NCBI RefSeq assembly: GCF_963678635.1
Contig: NC_087067.1
Span: 54,554,233 to 54,614,232, forward strand
DNA from: Symsagittifera roscoffensis
Lineage: Eukaryota > Xenacoelomorpha > Acoela > Convolutidae
Reading direction: 5' to 3'
Length of the DNA stretch: 60,000 nt
Both the position numbers and the translations under genes were made by a program. A model generated the notes under the pieces. That model did no database searches and had not been told where the DNA came from. It saw only the letters and a list, made by a program, of their open reading frames with translations. Shown piece by piece: positions 31,686 through 41,747 of the stretch (the first letter of the stretch is position 1; each line of letters begins with the position of its first letter).

Positions 31686-33371
31686 GCCTGTTTTTTTAAC
31701 GGGAAAAAATCTGTTTTAAAATAATGTCGGCTTAAGATTTGTCTGCTTATTGAGTAAGACATCTTAGATTTTTTTTTGCTGTATGCAGCTTTCATTGTAG
31801 TTGCTTTTTATGTTTTCTTTTACTGCTGCAATTTGTAATTCTACTAGCCTTGTTTTCGTATAATTTCCACTTTTTTTTCGCTCTAAAAAATTTTTGGCCA
31901 ACTGATTTTGGCTAATATTTTATAATCTTACTAACCTAATTTTGGGTCTTTCGAGAGAATCATAGCTTGTATGCTCTCCTCCGAATCGCAAAAGATGTCA
32001 AAAATCTCAGAATGGATTTGGTCTGCAAAATTTTTGTTGTTAACAATTTTTTGCTGGCAAAAGTTTTATTTTCGCTTAATAATCTTTTTGGACATTTTGT
32101 AATCAAATAGAAAGTCATTGCAGACAATATTTTGTTGTGCTTTTTTCGAAATGTTTTCTGTTTTTTTTTGGACTTAGTGGCTCTTGTTTCTTTTCCTGTC
32201 TGCTACCTTGCAACGCTTTTTTTGTGGTATCACAAGTGATGCGAAGCTTAGCTTTGCTTCTATGTGAAAATTGACATGCATACTATTTAGACCTTGACAA
32301 GCATATTTGTTCTTCATAACCAAACTTCGTAAAACCACTCGTTACATGAAAAAACTGATGCGTGTGACAGACGGGGGAAAGAGCCATTTCTTGTGTAGGT
32401 TCATCATCATAATTCTAATTTCTTAGTTCAATTGTTTTAAACTCTGCTCTGATTTTCAGATTTTGCTCTAACTGATCCCCAGAAGTGTTTGCAACAAATT
32501 GTCAATGGGTCATAGCTAAGCTTTGAATTTCAAAAATAACTGAAAAAGGCAACTTTTTTATCATGAATTCACATTAGATTTTACCAAGTGTAATGTTCTG
32601 AGTAATTTCAAAAACAAATATAAATTTTAAAAGAAACTTAAAAAAGTTTCAATTGTTTTAATAGTTGGAGAAAAAACTGAAACGATCATTGGCTCAAATA
32701 TAATTAATGTAGCTAGAGAAGATGCCACTGTTGATTTTTTCAAAAATTAGCGATCCATTGACACTTGACGCAAATTTTGAAATTATTATATCTACGCATT
32801 TGATGATCCTTTTCTTATTGAAGAAAATCAAAATCCTTTTTTTTTTTAAAATACACAAAATAAATTGCTTCGCAGAAACTATATCATGACAAAGTCTTTT
32901 CTTGAATTCGGTTTTCCCCAAGAAAAAATTTTTTTTTTTTTTTCAAAAACTCTCGTCAATCAGTGAAAGTTCTTGATATGTTGCTATACATTCCTATGTC
33001 TCAAATTAGACAATTTCTATCTAAAATTTCTAAATATGTAATAACTCTAACTTTCACGGTAATGATGGCGTGTGAGGACGAACTCTTTTTGAGTTCTGGC
33101 TTCAGGGCTACCACAGCGTGACCGGTTTTGGCTACAAAATCATACCAAGTGAAAATTTTAAATGCATTCCAAAAGCGACTAGAGTCGCAAAAACACTTTC
33201 GTCGAACAAAAATCTCAGTCTGGATTATGCGAAATCAATACATATAGACAACTTTAAAAGGCCTAAAAATGTCATGTAATCGGGAGCTAGATTTTTTTCC
33301 AGAAATATTTTTGAATACAGACCTGTGAAAAACTTGTTTTGTAATTGAAACCTTATTAACTCTAGGGTCCT

Positions 33372-33436
33372 TCCTACACGGTCTAGAAGTAACACGGTTG
33401 TTTTTGCACACTACGATCTGTGTTTGAATCCCAGTT
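33372..33436 (+). repeat. tRNA-derived SINE head, copy 4
   Basis: The A-box-like CACGGTCTAGAAGTAACACG is at 33377-33396 and the B-box-like TGTTTGAATCCC is at 33421-33432. The segment between (TTTTTGCACACTACGATCTG) matches copy 2. Confidence 0.55.
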
Positions 33437-33849
33437 TTATGTTTCCTTGTCTAAGTCAACTTATTTTGTGGTACTTCAAAGATAAAATTTGATTACTATA
33501 CTATTTCTCAAAGTAATTCAGGGCGGTTGCTGTGTAAGACTTCAAAATGTTTTTTTTTAACAAAAAATTCTCCCGACAGTTTTTTTGTTTTGGTCTCAGT
33601 GGGCGTGTAACCACTCAGCTCAGCAACCGCTTGGTAGAAAACAGCTTTTTAAATGCTAATGGTTGTATTTCGCGACTGTTTGTTTTCGGAAACTGAAACT
33701 TTCAGTTTTTTTTCCAAAAAATTGTTTTTAAATGCATTGAAATTCCTTGTCTATTAGCTTGGTTGCAATGCTGCATTTTCAGTTTCTCGCAAGTTAGACG
33801 AAGCTCTGCTTCACCTCTTTGTTGATTTTTTTTCGAGTTCCAAGGAGTT

Positions 33850-34075
33850 AGTGTATGTGGTAAAAACTTTAACAGAACTTTTGTTCCAGGAAATGTCTAA
33901 GTTTAACCCCACTCAAATTTGTTTATTGGAGGTTTGCCTTTGAATTTCTTTTTGAATCCAATTTTTTTTGTGAGCAGCAAAAATGTGAAGGTCTCAAAAG
34001 TTTTCAGGCTTTTCTGCGGATTAAAAATTTTATCTTTTGATCTAGTTTTCTCATATTGAGTTAACATCACCAAAC
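33850..34075 (+). repeat. Dispersed repeat R1, partial copy
   Basis: It shares CCAGGAAATGTCTAAGTTTA, CCACTCAAATTTG, GGAGGTTTGCC and CTAGTTTTCTCATATTGAG with R1 copies. It ends where the homology to the P module begins. Confidence 0.55.
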
Positions 34076-34099
34076 ACTTGAACTCTACAGCATGTTTGA

Positions 34100-35240
34100 T
34101 TTTCTAGAGTCCTTATTGAAACTAGAACAAAGATATGAGATGGTGACAGCCGTCAGTGTAGAATTATTTCCGGGAGTGATGCAAATTGAGCAGAAACATA
34201 TTGGAAGATGAAAGGAAGCGGTTGAGGAGGAAATAAAATTCAGGCAAAGTGAGGCAGCTCACAGGCCAGCCGTAGTACGATACTTGGTGGTTCGAGAGTG
34301 ACTAACCTATGCCAGACGCGAAACCCAAAACACTTATAAGCAGTGGATGCGAGAAGCCGACGACCTTTGATCGTTCAACCCTTCTCATTTTCAAGAAATG
34401 TGAGAAGTGTGAGAACTAGAAACTGTGTTAAAAAAGTTTGCGAGTTGCTCTGTAAGATATTAGCCGCAGTTCCTGAAATGACCAAGAATGAACTAGAGTC
34501 AATATTTGGGAAATATTTAGTGCGATATGATCGTGGACACTTCAGTGACATTAAATTGCAGAAGCACAAAAGAACAGAAGTCAAAATATTGTAAAAGGAT
34601 CAGTATCGTAATGGGAGAAGCATCATACTAACACGCAATGAGTTTCCTTGCCACTGTTTAATGCAGACATGGCGGTACCCGGCGCGATATAATCTGGTGC
34701 GAATCTGGCACGATACAAAATTGCTCTCCATGGGTTTACCAGGCTCATCGCAACCATTAACGATCATAGTGGTAGGAGTGATGCTGGCGATTAAATGACT
34801 GGAAAGTGATGTAAGAGAGAACAAAAGACAAGAAGCGCCAACGAAAAAACAGCCGGAAAAGTTAAACTGTCTGAAAAGTTTAGATTTTTTGGAAAAATTG
34901 TCTATGATATTAAACATTCCGATGAAATTGAAGAAGATTTATGACAGAAAAAATCTAATGCCATGGTTCAGAGCAAATTTGACTGTTTGGTTGTACAAAT
35001 ATGCTAAGAAGCACAGGTCGAAGCACAGCTGCGTTTATGCTCGGAAAGTTTCCAGTGAGTTTCCTAACCCCATCGGAATGCAGTAACGGTAGCAGTGAAA
35101 AGAAAAACGCAGACGATTTACAGTGATGCGAGAGAGGAGGAAGATGGGTTGAAGGAAGACTGGGAGAAAAACGTGACATTTTGTCTCTACAATGGCTTCT
35201 AGAGAAATAGAGAATCCACAGTAGATGCACTGTCTTAATA
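34100..35240 (+). pseudogene. P-prime: diverged, broken relative of the unknown P-module genes
   Basis: Plus-strand translation across three frames matches, in order, the unknown frames at 43.6-45.0 kb. QKHI with a following WK and SEA (34190-34260) matches QKHIRGWK...SEA. RPLIVQPFSF and KILAAVP (34360-34480) match RVLIDKAFSI and KILGAVP. FPCHCLMQT, YP and GLP (34640-34740) match CPCHCLAQT, YP and GLP. NIPMK with MPWFRANLTVWLY (34913-34999) matches SIPME with FPWFRATLMSWLY, and an NRES block ends the match near 35205. The DNA is much less similar than the protein. Stops near 34594, 34795 and 35196 show decay. The family is unknown. Confidence 0.7.
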
Positions 35241-36590
35241 TTTTCCCGGAAATACATACCGAGGGAAAGTAAAGCTAAACCCTAAAAACATTGGTTAACG
35301 TCTAAATAGGCTCTACATTCTTTTGATTTGACCGTCTCTACCATAGCCGGTTAAACGTCATTCTCATAACTTCGAGCAAACTATTTTAACTAGATCTGAA
35401 ATTAGTGAACTCATGGCTGGCTCTCAGCATTCCGAGACCACGAGGTCTTTTCCAAAAACAGGGCTGGCATCTATATTAAGTTACTATAATGCTATTGTTT
35501 TGGTCAAAAAAAATCACCCCATCCATCGGAAATGCATCGAACCAATCCCTAAACCCTTGCTTATAGAAAATAGATTGGATGTTGTTAAGTTAAATTCAGA
35601 CCATTCCAGGAAGCGAGAAATTGTTGATAAAACATTTTTGGCGTTCAACACCAGCCCCTCTCATTTTCTTCAATTTCACTGAAGAAGCGCTTTCTTCACT
35701 ACCAGGAACTGTTGCTAGTCCTGTTGTCGGCCTTTCCGATCTATGAAAAAGGGCTGGTATTGACTGTTGCTGCAAAATCGTAACAACTTGGAGTGCTGCT
35801 TTTTTTCTCCAATTCGTTGATCGAAACCGCTGTTGAAACAACTGTTTTTCTACGTCTGATGAAGAAACAGTGGGTTAATTTTGAAAAGAAAAACAAAGAA
35901 AGGAGAAAAAATTTTTCATGCGATTTTATTGATAAAAAGAAAACGAACTTAAGAAAGTGCATGAAGTGTTCGGCGACATTAGATTTCAGAAACTCTACCA
36001 TTAAAGCACTTTAAATTTATTTGAAAACATGTAAGACTGTTCTATTTGATCAGGTAGATAATAACCAAACCGAATACTTTGAATAAATGTCGATAAAGAC
36101 CAGCAAAGACCAATTGGCTAGCCAGTTAATCTATGTGGATAGTAATTCTATTAATCAGGTCTGCAATTCACCAAAAATTCCAGTTTGCGAAAAGATTGTT
36201 AGGTTTAAATCTCACTGCATTGTACACCAAAAGAGTCAAAGATGTGTCATTTTTGACTACCACTGCAGGCAAGTTAGCTCTTTGCCTTGAAAAGGTCTTT
36301 TTAGACTTAAGCACTACACGGAATCATGTACTGTCTACGACATGAAAATCAATGTAAAAGAAATATTAGAGAAATTGACCATTGAACCTGTTTGTATTTT
36401 ATGTATGATGAGCAATCGGGAATCAGATATTGTCAAATTTGCTCGTTTGATGGATAAACCAGTTTTTTGTCTCGCGCAAAATTTTTTGTCTTGCGTCTGA
36501 TTTTAGTTGTGAAATTTTTTCTAGGTTCTGTTTTGCTCATAAATGACGACGACAGCGATACTTGGGCAGAAGGAAGAAGCTGATAGTAAT
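35241..36590 (+). other. Unresolved ORF-containing stretch
   Basis: Plus-strand frames at 35413-35682, 35793-36014 and 36087-36345 have a protein-like look, for example KKTNLRKCMKCSATLDFRN at the end of the second. None is recognised and none is long. They may be decayed parts of the same insertion as P-prime or of the ORF group at 37.7-39 kb. Confidence 0.3.
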
Positions 36591-37130
36591 TATTCATCAC
36601 TAAGTGAAATATAAACCAAGTTAAGTCGGCAGTTGAAAAAACTCGTAATCCATCAAGAAAACCTCAAAGGTACAGAGTATCGATTATTCCTAGAGAAGGA
36701 CACTGGGTGGAACTCTACTTGTCTCATAATAAGACGGTTTCTTGAATGTCGCCCAGCTATGAAGGTATTTTTGCTTGACCAGAAATTTGATGGTTGATAG
36801 AATGTCGCTTGAAAAGTTCATAACATCAACTTTACTAAGTAACTATAAAATTGCAGGAAAAAAGCGTGGGAGATTTTATTTGATACATTTATTCTCTCTA
36901 TTACATTCGTCATTGTTTTGATAAGATCAGACAGTTGCTGGTCTCCAGAAACTCTTATTGGGAGTTTTGGTCTGCGGACAGAAATTAACGCGGCTAATGA
37001 AATTGAAGATAAAAGAAGTGAACCTGCTTATTGTTTTCAATTACCAATCAATAACTATCTGACCAACCGAAAATCTCAAGAGCCAAAAGATGATATTATA
37101 ATGGGAAAACCTCGCGAAATTTCACCGTCA
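36590..37130 (+). pseudogene. hAT transposase relic
   Basis: The frame near 36660-36790 reads LFLEKDTGWNSTCLIIRRFL then ECRPAMKVFL. This resembles the conserved block D-x-x-TRWNSTYLMLERLL-E-RPA of hAT-superfamily transposases, between the catalytic regions. The frame preceding it (SRQLKKLVIHQENLKG) fits the usual spacing. A later stretch with INNYLTNRKSQ (about 37040-37080) may be the approach to the C-terminal dimerisation region. It is fragmented and surely inactive. Confidence 0.5.
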
Positions 37131-37135
37131 AATTG

Positions 37136-37320
37136 TGACATTAGTAGTATAGGGGTCCGCCAGGGATCCTTAGGGGGGCGGCTTTTTGAGGGGGGAGGCT
37201 TCTCGTGGGCGCCTAAGATCCTTACTTTTGGCTCCTCGGATCCACAGGTAAAGATTTTGCATTTTCCCAGCGCTTTGCCCACTGTCCCTGAAAAAGCGCT
37301 GGAATCCTAATATTAGAATC
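37136..37320. other. GC-rich G-run insert
   Basis: A short GC-rich patch with GGGGTCCGCCAGGGATCC, GGGGGGCGG and GAGGGGGGAGGC stands out from AT-rich surroundings. It resembles the G-rich ends of the hAT MITEs at 7-8 kb, but no clear ends or target duplication were found. Confidence 0.3.
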
Positions 37321-37684
37321 TAAAATTTTTTTTGGCCTCCCAACTAAGATTTTACCAAACATAGTCGCAAAATGCTTGTTCCCTGGCGGAAATTAATTTT
37401 TTGGATCCTGAGAGTTTTTCGTTTGTCTCGAAAAATATTCTCCCGTCACTGTAAACGTACGTAATGGAATTGAAATGCATGTTCATTTTCAATCACCGTC
37501 GTCATTGACAACCTTTTTTTGAAATGTTGAAAAATAAACTAGATAAAATGAGTTTAATAGGAAATTGACTTATTGAGGATATTGATCAAGAAAGTTTAAC
37601 TTTCTCGGTTTTTTAACTCTTGTCAGATCAAAAAATAGTAATATTCACCTCCATAAATTTCTCGTTTCGAGGTTTGTTGAAATA

Positions 37685-38440
37685 GCAAAAAAAGAATATT
37701 CTCAAAGTTGTAAGCAGCTGTTGTATTTGAATGAGCTTTTACAAATAACATGGTGCGTTTATGCAAAAAGGAAAACTGGTAAGGGTACTCATCTAACCAT
37801 TGCTACTTATAAAAACCGATTTGATTACTCTATGATGATTGAGAAAGGGGTGGAGCGAATGACTCGACTTTGTTTTGACACATTTTCAAAATATCAAACA
37901 TTTCCAGTGATCTATCTAAACATCTACCACCAAGATAAAGGACTGAGTAAGTGGTATCTGCAAGGTCACTTTAATTTCCACTGCCTTGAAATTCAGCAGG
38001 TCGGCGAGGTGTTGGAAAAAAAAACTAAATGAAATTGGAAAAACGTTAAGTTACTTCAATGGATTTGGAAATCATTCACGGGATTTATTTGACTGGGAAA
38101 AAAACATACCCGGAAAAATCCCGGAAAAAACATCATTTTCTAGCTACGTGTTCTCTGTTTTTCTTTTCTAGCGAAAATGATATCCATTATGTTGTTGTCA
38201 TTAAACTTAGACCATATGGAGGTCTTATTGATCTTCATTGGACAAATACTTGAATGATTCAAAAGTTTTACGATTGCATGCAGTTTTACGATGCCGCGGG
38301 ATTTGTTCAAGAAGTTTATAACACTGGTCCCACCTACTGTTATATGCTACCCTGGAAGTGTAACAACAGCCTGATTGGTCACTTGAGTGGTAATACTTTC
38401 TGTTGCTATGTTAAACTGACAAAACCAATTTTCTATCAAT
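37685..38440 (+). pseudogene. Unknown ORF series upstream of the exonuclease-like frame
   Basis: Plus-strand frames 37721-38032, 38059-38253 and 38254-38445 follow each other with small overlaps or gaps, consistent with one protein broken by frameshifts. Visible features are Cys/His/aromatic-rich stretches such as QGHFNFHCLEIQQV and PYGGLIDLHWTNT. I recognise no family. The group is collinear with the next ORF on the same strand. Confidence 0.4.
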
Positions 38441-38447
38441 TGTAAGA

Positions 38448-39022
38448 TTGTTGAAGGAAAAATCAGTCGTGCTAGACTTAGAAGGGTTCCATTGTAGTAA
38501 AAATAGTTTTTTAGTTCAAGAACTAGCCATTACAAGTTCTGATTACAGTGAATCTCTTAATTTTCTACCTCCAGCCAGTTTCAATTTACTTCCTAAATCT
38601 CAACAAAAAACTTACAACTGGTTGACAAATTACTTGCCCGGAATTCACTGGGAAAGCGGTGGTTATTTATATTTGAACCTCAATCAGATTATTCAAAATT
38701 TTTGCTTTGAGAAATCCTAACGCCGTATTTTATGCTAAAAGAAAAGAAAAGACTGATCTTCTGGCAAAGTATCTGGATCAAAAAGTTGTGAACCTTGATG
38801 AATTGGGTTGCCCGACCGAGAATTGAAAATTTACATTTCAACAACTATCCAGCTTGCAATAGACATTTACTTAATAACTACTCCAGGAATCACTGGGACC
38901 TGAAAAAAAGCAAGGTTTTTTTTGATTGGTTGAAGAATGAGCAACAGCGAGAGACTAGCGAAGTTGGAGACGTACATATCTCCAAAATCAGTGTTATGTG
39001 CTTGGATAAATTCAGAGAGTGA
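38448..39022 (+). pseudogene. Putative DEDD-like exonuclease-related protein, broken
   Basis: Frame 38448-38720 carries VVLDLEGFHCSKNSFLVQEL (a D-x-E pair in an RNase H-like first strand) and then QQKTYNWLTNYLPGIHWESG. A frame change near 38715 continues with NAVFYAKRKEKTDLLAKYL, LDELGCP and a Cys/His cluster, ending KKSKVFFDWL. The order D-x-E strand, A-x-F-YAK-x-x-EK helix, D-L-G-CP and a Cys/His end resembles proteins seen repeatedly in invertebrate mobile or virus-derived DNA. The exonuclease assignment is inference from fold-like motifs, from memory of similar proteins. Confidence 0.4.
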
Positions 39023-39539
39023 CATCAAAATATCATTAACAAGATTAGAACGAACCGCTTACCGAAGTTAAGTGGTGCAGCTAAAAAATCAAATTTTTTT
39101 TATCTGAAGAAGTATTAACTACTTTGAGCAGGTTTTTCCCGGTGATTGACCAATACATCTACTTTCAACGGTTCAAGTTGATTCAAAAGGTTAGCCAGCA
39201 AACGAGGAGTTTATCTTCCCAAGCTAGTCTTGGTACCCAAACGTTATCCCGTAGCTCAAAACGATCCCAGCAGCAGTGATTTACCTGAAGAAGTTAAACG
39301 AGTTAAACTTAATTACCCAAACAATTCTAAAGTTGCTTTATAGTTTAGTTACTCATTTCTAGTGGTTGTGTCGGTATGTGAGTACCTAATTTAATGTTGT
39401 TATGTGTTTGTTGTGTGTTTTATGTTGTTATATTGAGTTAGGGAGAGTTTTTAGGTTGATCCACTTGAAATGGATGAAAGGTCCACTGTCTAATAAAAAA
39501 GTACTATACATAAGGTTCCGACCCTGTTTTTAACAGCAT
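39023..39539. other. Stretch between the exonuclease-like ORF and the tandem locus
   Basis: No gene was seen. GTTGTTATGTGTTTGTTGTG-type runs lie near 39393-39435. An AATAAAAAAG at 39493 could be a poly(A) signal for the preceding ORF group. Confidence 0.35.
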
Positions 39540-40950
39540 GTGCGTTTTTTGAGTATGTTGAGACCTTAGTATGGGGGCATTCTTATTCTCGAGTGGGGAC
39601 GTATCTTGGTAGTGGCCGTTAAGTTGTAACGGGTTCTAGTCTCATGTCGCAAGTGAACCAAATTGGCTCCGACAGTGTTTGAGGTAGAAAAACACAAGAT
39701 ATAGTGTCCCTGACTCTTGAGCCAATGGTTATAGGGCCTATTTTTCTTTAACCTCATATGTGACTTAAGTAGGCGACTGTTACATAGTGTTTTTATGGCG
39801 GTCCTGGGTGTCTTTACGACATCAAGTTTACGGGATCAAACCCACTTGACACAGCTCTGGGCTACATGCCCATTCTAGAGTACCGGTGGTACGGTTCAAC
39901 GGGAACGTGTCCACCTTCTGGTTGTACCAAGTTAGCTTTTTAAGAAAACTTGAGAAAACTTCCCGTTGCGCTTTCCGAAAGGAGGCCTAGCTAACCGAGT
40001 AAAGGGGCAACTAGGGGGACAAAAAAAAACGAGTAAAAGACGAAAAGCAAAACAAACACCAAAAAAGATTGGAAAAAGGAACAAAAAACGATAAACCTCA
40101 AAAAGGACAGTGGCTTTGACTTCCAAATTAGGTGGATCAAACCGTTATATTATTTAAAATAGTATACCCATACTGTTTTCCAATAAAACCGATCATCCTC
40201 GATCAAATCAGCAACGTTGTACAGGTGCCCAACTGTGGGGCTTTGTAAGGTTTTCAGATAGCTTGAGACATCAGCGGACAATTGGGAGAGGTGACCAGCG
40301 AAGTGGGAAACTGGACAACTGGGAGACTTGACTGGAACAGGTGACCAGCTCAGGGGGATCAAAGCAGAACAGAGCAAAAGGAGGAAGATACTCAGAGGTG
40401 TTCTGTTTGGTCAACTGGGTATCGTTAAAATCCATTTTACATTATAGGAAATAATTATAAAATTAGATGAGCGGATACCCACCGTTTTGACGAAACGTTT
40501 TTACTTGAGCAGAGCTTGGAAACAGATTCTACGGTTTTTTTCTCGAGAAGTTTAGCACCCATTGCGCTTAGGGGTAAATTTCGGCTTAAGTGAGGGGCTA
40601 GACAGCGGGGAGGTTAGAAGGAGGGGCTGGTTAAGAGAGAGGTTGGCGGTACAAAATTTTAAAAAGGGGACACATTATAGTAACTATAGTAACTATACAA
40701 TCGATATCGTCAATTTAGTTAGATTAGTAGACCCAGAGTCTAAAACGATCTATCTATAGACTCAGAACAAGAGTTGCATTGCGAAGAGATCCAACTTTAA
40801 GATCGAACTATGGTAGGTAACCTGGTCAGATTGGGTGAGGGGATCGGAAATAGACAGTTTTTGGAACCCAAAATGAGAATACCCCATAAGACCGCTTGTA
40901 GGGGGGAGTAAAAACGCGTGACAGTCAGCTACCAGATATTTTTTACAAAA
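39540..40950 (+). repeat. N0: first, diverged copy of the noncoding N module
   Basis: This is collinear with 46115-47630 (N1) and 55553-57075 (N2). By eye, identity is about 75-80 percent overall but clearly higher near 39600-39760 and 39830-39910. Landmarks shared in order are CTCATGTCGCAAGTGAACC, TCTTGAGCCAATGGTTATAG, GGCGACTGTTACATAGTG, GGTACGGTTCA, GGTGACCAGC, TCTCGAGA and CCCCATAAGA. It holds about one unit of the 69-bp repeat (40265-40345), which is expanded in N1 and N2. Confidence 0.8.
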
Positions 40951-41747
40951 AACGGCAAAGGTCGCCTATGAATTTTATGTATACTTATCTTTCTGGCTTT
41001 TATAAGTTTCATTTTTATTGGAATTTTAATCGGCTAAAATTATAGACCAACAAACAAGTCTTGTTTCGACTTGCATCGGATTGAAACAGGAAAGGCAATT
41101 TTTAGGGGACCTAGTAAAGAAAATTTTGTTGAACAGAATTGGGTTTTGGTGTCTTTTTTATACTAGAGCTCCAGAGGTGGTACTAGGATCGTGGATCAAG
41201 TATCCCAATACTAGACATAAGGTTCGGGGAAATTTTTCAATCAAGCGAAGAAACACTTGAGCTACAAGAGTCTTGCCGGCAGTCTTGGGATAGTGACCTA
41301 AGTGTCCCATCACTCAGTCTTGGGATAGTGATTTAGGTGTCCCAACACTTGGGACTTGGGAAAGTGATCTAAGTATCCCAACACTTTAGCTAAGGGTCCT
41401 AGGAGAGTTCAGAAGAGCCCTGGGACAGCAATGAAATGTGCCAAAACTTGAGCAAAGGATCCTAGGAGGGTTCAGAAAAGTCCTGGGACAGCAACAAAGA
41501 GTGCACCAAAACCTTGTGCGAAGGGTCCTAGGAGGGTTCAGAAAAGTCCTGGGGCAGCAATGGAGTGTGCATGAGAGGATGATTACTCTAAGGAAACCGA
41601 AGCAGAAGACTGAGGCCAACCTTGTAAAGACAACTCTTCTCTGAATGAAAACACTGATGATAATGGAATTAAGATTGGGATGGATGATAAAAATAAGACT
41701 TGTAATATGACAAAAAATATTATTATCCTGAAAGCTCGAGAAGGGGG
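40951..41747 (+). repeat. Spacer with progenitor-like GTCTTGGGA repeats
   Basis: CTAGAGCTCCAGAGGTGGTA (41163-41182) is a diverged match to the B-module leader CTAGAGTTCAAGTGGTGGTA. It is followed by scattered AGTCTTGGGATAGTGA motifs (41285-41380). Then come three copies of a 63-66-bp repeat, at about 41395-41455, 41457-41520 and 41522-41575, each with TCCTAGGAGGGTTCAGAAAA and TCCTGGGACAGCAA. This looks like an unexpanded version of the minisatellite leader. Confidence 0.65.

Larger units (their letters stand above)
27829..34090. other. Repeat-dense AT-rich region after liprin-beta
   Basis: No gene was recognised in these 6.2 kb. It is built largely from nested copies of dispersed repeats. 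R2-type copies lie near 28150-28810, 29130-29400 and 30580-31180, with tRNA-like SINE heads at 29454, 31615 and 33372. Palindromic GCGAAGC-GCTTCGC motifs lie near 28776, 32228 and 33790, and an R1 copy at about 33850-34075. Short ORFs here, including 142 codons at 30628-31056, fall inside the repeats. Confidence 0.55.
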
